DNA of 64,000 bases from Immersiella caudata. Taxonomy: Eukaryota; Ascomycota; Sordariomycetes; Sordariales; Lasiosphaeriaceae. The position numbers and the translations under genes were made by a program. Of this stretch, positions 57,073 to 64,000 are shown piece after piece. The first letter of the stretch is position 1, and every line of letters starts with the position of its first letter. A model generated the notes under the pieces. It was not told the DNA's origin. It searched no databases and saw only the letters and a list, made by a program, of their open reading frames with translations. The DNA lies in the NCBI GenBank assembly GCA_030512335.1, contig JAULSU010000005.1, forward strand, positions 3,348,001 to 3,412,000. Direction: 5' to 3'.

Positions 57073-57190
57073 AAAGAGCTCTTCCCAGCGGTTGACAAAG
57101 CTGTCGACCGCGACGATTGCGATCACGGTTGCGACAGTTGCGTTGTGCGGTACCCGAATACCTTCAAGATTGACGAAGATGATGACCTAT
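57073..57190 (+). pseudogene. Truncated Apd1/Aim32-like (sucrase/ferredoxin-like) fragment
   Basis: Inside a plus-strand open frame (56995-57687) about 39 residues match the start of the Apd1/Aim32 thioredoxin-like ferredoxin family: KELFPAVDKAVDRDDCDHGC, then DSCVVRYPNTFKIDEDDDL, with the cysteine motif CDHGCDSC. Family members continue with a conserved G-W-[ST]-T-H-VLVATGK segment, which is absent here. The frame instead continues with unrelated sequence (CDFVSYPSTAS...) to 57687. No splice pair was found that would rejoin it. It is best read as a 5' fragment of a duplicated or broken gene; a short novel protein cannot be excluded. Confidence 0.45.
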
Positions 57191-58459
57191 GCGATTTCGT
57201 ATCTTACCCCTCCACAGCTTCTACGCTTTGCCATTTGAGATATCTCTACCCGGTCCAATCCTTGCTACTGCCCCAGACAACCATTCTACAGGCCAGCCAG
57301 TACATTCAAAGACCCTTCATGAGTAAATTCAGACGAAACCACGCAATCGGTCATAACATGGCTACGAGCACAGCTCAACTCAGAAACGTAATCCTCATCG
57401 ATGAGACCCCCACGGACGCTCACTCACTCACGCACGCTCAAACACCAAACGCCCAGTTAGCCTCGCTTTCAGCTCCCACGCACGCGAAAGCAAAGTCGTA
57501 TCTGTTACCAAACGAGAACCTTGATGGCCACATGACCAACAGGAAAGATCCAGCAAGGCGCCTTCAACACCAAACCCAGCCCAACCGTTGGGGTTGGGCA
57601 TCGATACCTGGCCCCTCACATCATCTGACCAACACCAAGACATCACTTACCACACTCCTCAAGTTTGTGAAAGGCAGAAAAAGGTAAAAAAGAATAGCAG
57701 TGTCAAGCATAATCCGATTCCATCCACCAGCGCCAATCTATGAGCTACCAAAGGTATCTAGTGTATATATAGGTACCATCCATACAAAGGCATCAAACTT
57801 GAAAGACAAAGTTCCCGCCGTCCAGGGCAACTGAGAAGTTCAGCAAAGCCTGTCTTGGAAGAAAAAATAGGGAAGCAGATCGACAGACCATGGCCAACTA
57901 GCCAACAAGGTATCGAACCAGATCATTCATAGCCATCATGATAGTCATAAACCCATTTCTTTCCAATCCAACATGACGGTTCCGTGAACTGGATGTCAAA
58001 ACCGTCCGATCTAAAGTGTCCGTCCAAAGCAGATAACCTCCGTGATGACCTACCCACTCAGCCAGTAGTGAATCTCAACCTGAGTTGGATCAAGCAAGGC
58101 TGCAAGTAGGTAGGTAGGTGGAATGAATACCTAAGCCCAACAGGGCACAACGCTCATGTCATGCCGTGCTATGCCGTGCTATGACATGCCACGGGCATGG
58201 GGGGTGCGTGGTATGTGTGCGCGGCCCAACCCGAGACAGAGGGAGTGTTGCGCCCCCAACTCCCCATTCAGGTAGCACATCGCGTGCTCGGGCACGTCAT
58301 GCCCTATCCGCCCTGAATTTTTCTCATCTCCGCGGACCAGCGCCCTGTATTAATGCAGGTACACCATCCGCCACCAAACCCCCCCAAGACCGGTTAGATC
58401 CCGTTGTTGAACGGGTACGGTTGGATGCGTAAGGTCACTTTTTCAGACCTGGCACCAAC
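57191..58459. other. Gene-free stretch
   Basis: 3' remainder of the fragment frame, then a non-coding stretch with AGGTAGGTAGG (near 58107) and a direct repeat of ATGCCGTGCT at about 58159-58180. Confidence 0.5.
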
Positions 58460-60864
58460 TTAACCTCCCAGCCCCGCCATCCCCGCCGTTACAGAAAAGT
58501 TGCCATACATGCCCTCATCACTGCTATCGCTCGTAGGACTCCTGGGACTGGCAACACCGCTGACTTCTCCGCTCATAAGTCCGCTCATCGCGCTCATGCT
58601 GGGCACCGAGCTCATCATGCCCGTTCCTCCGCCTCCGCCGGAACCCCCCAGCGCCAAAATGCTCTGACGCCTCGCCGCATCGATATCAACGGCGCTTCCA
58701 GACCGACTGAGCAGCGGCTTCTCGGGCAACTGCTTTAGCAGCCCCGTCGTGATGTCCAGCATGCCCATCGCAAATTCCGTCAGCCCTTTGCCCTCGCCGG
58801 GCTTCGAGCTAACCGACAGCGTCCACCGATACTCGCCGAGCCGGCGCCGGTACCAGTCAGCCTCTTCGCGGCCGGGGCTGGTTGCCCACAACAGCGAACC
58901 GAATGTGCCGATGAGGGCAAAGTTGGTCTTGGAGGCAAAGTACCAGAAAGCGCGTAGATGCGACGGTGTCAGGCGATTCACAAAATCCATGGCTGAGATC
59001 AACCGTGCCTTTGCGGCGCTGCGGCAGATGTGCTGGATATAAGGGTCGACGTTTCCGCCTCCTGACCCAGCCGCCGAGTCGATGGATCGGATGATGCGGC
59101 GGTGAAGCGTGATCTCAGCTGCGAAGTAGGCCAGGTGGAGGTAGCCGATGGGGGACAGCCGTGTCGACGGTGTGGAGTTGGTCTGGAACGTCGAGTCCAT
59201 GCGTATGGATGCCGGCAAGCCGCTATGCCAGTCTTTGAGCTTGAGCTGGATGGGCTTAGCGAGGGACAGGATGAGCTGGGTGCCTTGCGCGCCCGCGTTG
59301 GCGACGGCTTGGGTAGCTTGCAACGTATAAAAGGTCTCGAGGATCTCGGCAAGGATCTGGGATAGGTGGACCATCTGCACAAATAGCGTGCGCCCTCGCT
59401 CGATCTCCCCCTTCTCTTCGGCATCTTCTTCGTCCCACTCGACATCGGGAAAGTCGTTTGGCGCCAGAGGCAACACGGCCCAGTTGGAGGAAAAGATGTG
59501 AGACGGGCGGCCGTGAACGAGGGCACCCCACTTGTCCTGCATGTACAGTGCCCAAGCCAAACGCTTTCTCAACCCTCTTTCCCACGGTGGAATCTTCCAG
59601 TTGGAGCAGTCCAAGTGCAAACCAAGCTCTTGGGCGATGGCAACCAGCTGCGCGGTCGGCGCCCACTGGTCACCCTCGGGCCGCTGCGAGAGCAGCAGCC
59701 CTGCCTGCACAGTCGACAGCTTCGGTCGGTACATGGCATCCGCCAGCGTGGTCCGCACCAGGCGCTCGAGCTCCCGGACATTGGGCCGTTGGCGAGGCGC
59801 CAGTTCATCCGAGTGATCCCACCAGTTGATGGCTAGGATGTAGATGGCGGCGAGAAGGGGCGGAGAGAATTCTCGGTAGGACCGGTCGTACTTTTCATAG
59901 AAGACCGTCTTCTGGACGATGGGGAAGCCGGGGTGCACGACGCGAAAGTAAAGGTCAATCAGGGCGCGGCCATGCGGTGCCACAATGGTCTCGATGGCGT
60001 CAAGGTCTTCGAGAACATGCTCATACCCGGGCGTGTTGTTATCGGGGAGCATGAGAAAGGTTTCATTGTCACTGACTCTGCGGAGAGTCCCCCGCGCAAG
60101 CAGGCTCTCGTCGTGCGGGTCAAAGGAGGAGAGGTTGATCAGGGAGGGCTCGAAATCGGTGGTTGGGCCAATATATTGGCTGTAACGATCCGACTGCAGG
60201 CCGAGGGTGCGCTTCAGCATGGTCGGTCCGCCGAAGTTGGCCATCTCTTCGATCAGGGAGATGCTAGCCGCGGTGCTGGAGAGACTCGGCTGGTGGTGCC
60301 GCAGTCTTCTGTTATCAGACCTCCCAGGTGAACTAGATGGACCAATGACATGTCAGAGCTATCCTCTAACTGTGTATCTGGCACATCCGAGGCATGCACG
60401 AGGGGACGATCCCCTGGTCAGAATTCAAGGAGGGGCTGCAAGTCGGCAAAGCTACGTCGGCCAAGGCCACCGCGGGTATAAAAGGCTGGGGCAGGATAAT
60501 GGGGGGCACATCTTTGTCTCACTCACCTCCTTTTGCTCAGGCTATCCTCAACGTCCCCGTTCAGTTTCCGTTTTCGGGGCGGCGGGCTGCCGACCAGCGA
60601 GCAGTCGGTCCCGCTCACCTGGCAACCGACGCAACCCTCCTCGTCGTCAGTCATGACGCAGTCGAGCCTGCGGCGGAAGCAGTAGTCGCAAGGGGGTGTG
60701 GGGTGGCCGTTGATCGAATCTGAGTCTGGAGAGTCGAACCCGTTACGCCGGCTGGAGTATGAGTCGAAGTAGTTGATGCTGCCCTGACGGCTGGGAGGAA
60801 AACGGGGAGGCTTGGGCGCGATAGCAATTGGAGCCGTCCTCAGGACGGCGCTGGGGGTAGACAT
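58460..60864 (-). CDS. Zn2Cys6 fungal transcription factor
   Basis: Exons 60864-60527 and 60332-58460 on the minus strand give 736 aa; the 194-nt intron (GTGAGT...TAG) is longer than others here but phase fits (SLSKR|SSPGRSDN). The Zn2Cys6 cluster is CDYCFRRRLDC ... CVGCQVSGTDC, Cys59/62/69/78/81/88, spacing 2-6-8-2-6. It is followed by the basic PPPRKRKL linker. The fungal-specific transcription-factor domain is at about 200-560: RALIDLYFRVVHPGFPIVQK, LAAIYILAINWW, QLVAIAQELGLHLDCSNWKI, and WERGLRKRLAWALYMQDKWG. The C-terminal tail is Ser/Gly/Met-rich and probably an activation region. Its target pathway cannot be told; the first-half cluster and the LHLDCSNW block point to a conserved regulator and not a cluster-specific one. 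The true start is ATG 60864; the frame upstream lacks another ATG. Confidence 0.85.
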
Positions 60865-63759
60865 GGTGTGGGTGAGGGGCGGAAGCGACCGCTGCACCGG
60901 AATTTAACCTGGTTGGCGAGTCCGTATCCCGGGGCTTGGGATGACAACCAGCACACACTCAGCTGTCCTGTCAAGTGCCGCGGAGTTGAATCCAAGGGCG
61001 TGGGTCTGCGCGCGCGCACGAAAACGCTGCAACAACGGCCAAAGACGTGTTGGCAACGCCGCGGCGGTCTCGATCTGCTGGCCCCACGATCGATGGGGAA
61101 TGGGGGAGCCGGTAGCTACTGCAGGCGACAGGGTCCACGGAGCGTCCACCCGTCCCGCCCAGTGTCGTCGAGGCCACGCAGCAAGGCACGCGAGCTGAAA
61201 ACGGCGCCTTCGTCGTTGCAATCCTGGGGACCGATAAGAACGGCTGGCCCTCGGATAAGGTTAAGCAGGCGGCGTGGCAGCAGAGCGGACCCCAGTACCG
61301 AGCAGAGCCTCCCTCGCGGGTCACAATCAGCAGGTAGGTAATATGCCGGCCTTATCAACGGCTTCCCCCGCCGTGGTTGGTCAAACGGCTCGATCAGGGA
61401 GGTGGGAGGCGTGGGCTGGCGGGCGGCGGGGACGTTGTCTCGGGCCTATATCCTCCCCGGCGCAACGTGTTTTGAGATACCGGCAGCAGTGCGCGCGCAC
61501 ACACAGCGTGGAGAGGGTCAGCGATATGCAGGCCCGTAGATGAGGCGGTCCTGGAGTTGCGCCCGGATTGGGGGATCTATGTGATGATCGAAACGAGGAT
61601 AAGATAAGACTGGCTTATCTGCGTCATTTGCTCCCAGCCGGCGCGGGACTGGCTCTCGAGTCGACGATAAACCGGGTTTCCCGTGTCGTGTCCTCGGTAT
61701 AAGCCAAGGAGGTCCGCTCCCCCCTGGATCGAAGCAAGCCTCTTTTTTTTGTGTGTTGCTCGACGGCTCGGGGGATGAGGGAAAAGAGAGAAGAGGCGCA
61801 ACGAACAAAGGGAAACGGCAGCCGCCGGTACTAAAAGGATATCCCCAGCCGACGAGTTGACAGACGTGCGACGTAATAAAGTGGACGCGGTTTGCTGCCA
61901 ACCTTCCACCTCGACCCGCGACTCTGCTGGGTCGTTGGCTGTGTCGGCGTGCTCTTAGTGAGGTACGTTTGCGGTACGCTTGCCGCAGGGCGTGAGCTGC
62001 CTTGAGCCGTCGTCCTGCTCTATCGCGCCCAGTCGAGCCGGTGTGGAGGGGGAGCCCTAGGGGACCCCTCCATGAATTCCCCTTGTCCCCCCAGTGGCTT
62101 CCCAGATTCGCATCCATAATCTTGGTTCGCGGTTGGAAGCCGCAAAACACCTGCAGAAACGCAAAACATGCGACCGATAGCGAGAAAGTCTGACCTTATC
62201 ATACCCAGGATTTAAGTTGGAAACTCCTAATGGCAAAGCTAGTGATAACGGCTCCAGGTTCCGCGGTACTTTAAGGGACTTCGCTTCGGCACCGATGGAT
62301 GGCCACGCCATGGGAATTGTCTCGCTGCGCCAGTAGCGGTGAGGTACTCGGTACCAGCGATGCCCTTGTGCGCAAGGGACTGCCGGGATCTGGCCGTTGC
62401 CGTGGATGGGCCTCTATTACCAAATAGAAAAGGGCTGCCATGTGCCTTGCGCCCCTTTTGGGAATACATTTAACGTAATGGCCCCCCTTTGCCGAGTCAG
62501 ACAGTCGATGCCTACGTAGCAGAAAGTCGAAACACCGCAGGTCCGATGCAAATCGTCATTGCTTATCGCCGTGTGCAACGCCTGCGCGACACCGCCTGCA
62601 GCTTGTAATCTCGTTGTCCTTCGTTGTCGGACCTCTGTTCAAGCAAAAGCTGTGAGTTGTCGGAAAACCCGGCGCCATGGTGGGGTTACGGAGGAGGGTA
62701 GGGAGTGTCGGACCGCATCCTGAAGAACAGCGCCGCGCTCCCGGTTGCGGAGCTTTCGCAGCCGGCGACCGACCGCTTCTTGCAAGCTTATCGTCAATCC
62801 ACCTCCGCCATACGTCCCATGCGTCAAAATGGTCGCATTCGCAACTTCGAAGCCGGGACATTATCGTAAGGGTCCTTCAGCCGCCCTACGTGCAGGGGAT
62901 GCCGGCGGCAACGGCAGCGCAGCTGTGGGGTTGACAATGTTGGAATGGGGGACGTGGTAAGGTTGTCATCGAACGCGAACGGGAGCGGGGTTGCACACTG
63001 CAATGCCCGCCTCCCTGCTACCCACCCCGTTTGCGGTCATGATGCACACGACGCTTCAACTGCTCCGTCTCTTTTCTCACCCCGTCTCCGAGCTGCCGGG
63101 ATCGACAGCTGACTCCCCCACCGCCAAATTGCTTCCCCCCAATTTTGCGGATAGGCGGCGGCGGCGGTTGTGCGTCCACGGCGACCCTGCTCTCGGACGG
63201 GCGCGGGGGTGCCGGCAACCAGCCCACCAACCGGTTGCCGCGCCTTGTTGCATCACAACCTTAGGAGCGAAAATCAGCGTAGCAAGAGGCGTTCGGGGAC
63301 GAATTGGCTCGCAGGAGTGTGTCAGGATACACAGCATCGTCATCTGCGAGGCTTGTGATCTGGTGTTTTCAGATTTTGCGTTGTTTAAATTCGTCGTGAT
63401 CGTGTGACGTCTTGAGAGCTCGAAAATCTGAACGCCACATCGCCCTGACAGTGGGGGCTCAGATCGACCCTTGCTTGGCAGTTGGCCGAATGGCCGGGTG
63501 CACCTTCCCAGCCGGCGCGGGCCGATGGAGTAACAGTCAATTGATGACGCGCCTCTTTTTGGAGAAATGCTTCACCAGCACCCCCAAACAAAACTTAACC
63601 GACCCAAACACCGTCAATCACAATTGTCATTATTGCCATTGGTTGAATTGCCGTTGCTTGGTCGCAGCTTTGTCTGCTCCATCAACGCGAATGACACAAT
63701 TCTCGCCGAGCTCAACAGCGGGCACGACGGCCATCGTCCCCCACCAACGTTTTCTGCCA
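60865..63759. other. Gene-poor stretch, 2.9 kb
   Basis: GC-rich DNA with many open frames but no domain, motif or convincing splice structure on either strand. The left end holds the transcription-factor promoter. No transposon or RNA gene recognised. Confidence 0.5.
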
Positions 63760-63999
63760 TCAAGGTTGCGGGGTTACAGGTATTTCCAACACCATGCAAA
63801 CCTCCCGATACTTCAGCCCACCCGGAATGTCCATCTCGAAGCTATCCACCGCCTTGAAACCATACCTCTCGTACATGGGCACAGCATTCTCGGTGCTCTC
63901 TAGATAGACTGGCAATTGGTCGGTCGCCGCCATGTCCAGCACTCTCCGCGTAAGTTGCGAGCCCGCTCCTCGCCCCTGATATTCCGGGTCGATGCAAAC
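63760..63999 (-). CDS. GNAT-family N-acetyltransferase, C-terminal part
   Basis: The minus-strand frame runs off the right window edge, so the N-terminal part is missing. The visible 79 residues contain GNAT motif A with the acetyl-CoA binding loop YQGRGAGSQL (Q/R-x-x-G-x-G/A). Then comes DMAATDQLPVYLESTENAVP and the motif B helix MYERYGFKAVDSFEMDI, ending PGGLKYREVCMVLEIPV. GNAT enzymes transfer an acetyl group from acetyl-CoA to an amine. The substrate cannot be told; small fungal GNATs of this form often act on small molecules or polyamines. Confidence 0.85.
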   Translation of the reverse strand, partial: VCIDPEYQGRGAGSQLTRRVLDMAATDQLPVYLESTENAVPMYERYGFKAVDSFEMDIPGGLKYREVCMVLEIPVTPQP

Positions 64000-64000
64000 A

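Noticed and set aside
57895..57920. Sequence resembling a tRNA B box on the minus strand
   Set aside because: One mismatch to the consensus, no A box at the right distance and no cloverleaf could be drawn.
1..64000. CRISPR array, phage, plasmid or bacterial operon features
   Set aside because: No spaced direct repeats, no bacterial-type genes, and introns throughout show a fungal nuclear genome.

Overview
The window looks like nuclear DNA of a filamentous ascomycete (Pezizomycotina, most likely a Sordariomycete). The evidence is short GT-AG introns of about 45-95 nt with CTAAC/CTGAC-like branch sites, a velvet regulator, a QDE-2-type Argonaute, fungal Zn2Cys6 and TCO89 proteins, GH43 secreted enzymes, and frequent AGGTAGGT and simple-sequence tracts. 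There is no bacterial operon structure and no CRISPR array, and I could not support any tRNA or rRNA gene. Exon boundaries were worked out by hand from splice signals, reading phase and family motifs, not from transcripts.

Layout. 0-12 kb: the end of a velvet-family regulator (+); a secreted GH43 arabinanase/xylosidase-type enzyme (-); an Artemis/SNM1-type DNA-repair nuclease in nine exons (-); a divergent cytochrome P450 (+); and a second, larger GH43 enzyme (-) tail-to-tail with the P450. Both GH43 genes have GGCTAAA motifs (XlnR/XYR1-like) within 400 bp upstream. 12-13 kb: a Ser/Asp-rich ORF broken by one in-frame TAG. 13-21.9 kb: about 9 kb without a recognisable gene. 21.9-30.6 kb: a DapA-family aldolase, an eight-exon secreted tyrosinase, and a small basic protein downstream of a (CAC)23(CAA)7 microsatellite.

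32.7-36 kb: an Argonaute (QDE-2 type) with an RGG-like N terminus and DEDH slicer residues. 37-45.9 kb: an unrecognised two-exon protein, a divergent protein kinase with an SQ cluster, a small membrane protein, the ribosome-biogenesis factor BFR2/AATF and, from a shared 315-bp promoter, the mitochondrial Fe-S ATPase IND1. 46.6-50.7 kb: the SPF30/SMNDC1-type splicing factor and a TORC1 subunit of TCO89 type.

51.8-55.4 kb: peroxisomal 3-ketoacyl-CoA thiolase with a PTS2 signal, followed by fructose-1,6-bisphosphatase. These are two enzymes used when growing on fatty acids or C2 compounds; the thiolase has two CCTCGG (FarA/FarB-like) motifs upstream. 57 kb: a truncated Apd1/Aim32-like fragment. 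58.5-60.9 kb: a Zn2Cys6 transcription factor. 60.9-63.8 kb: gene-poor. The right edge holds the C-terminal part of a GNAT acetyltransferase.

Most genes are conserved housekeeping or carbon-use genes, and I see no convincing new multi-gene system. The most useful leads are local: the frame conflict at the Argonaute exon 1/2 junction, the in-frame TAG at 12.43 kb, the open frame beyond the TCO89 stop, a likely GC-AG intron in BFR2, an upstream ORF whose stop overlaps the IND1 start, and the GGCTAAA and CCTCGG promoter motifs.
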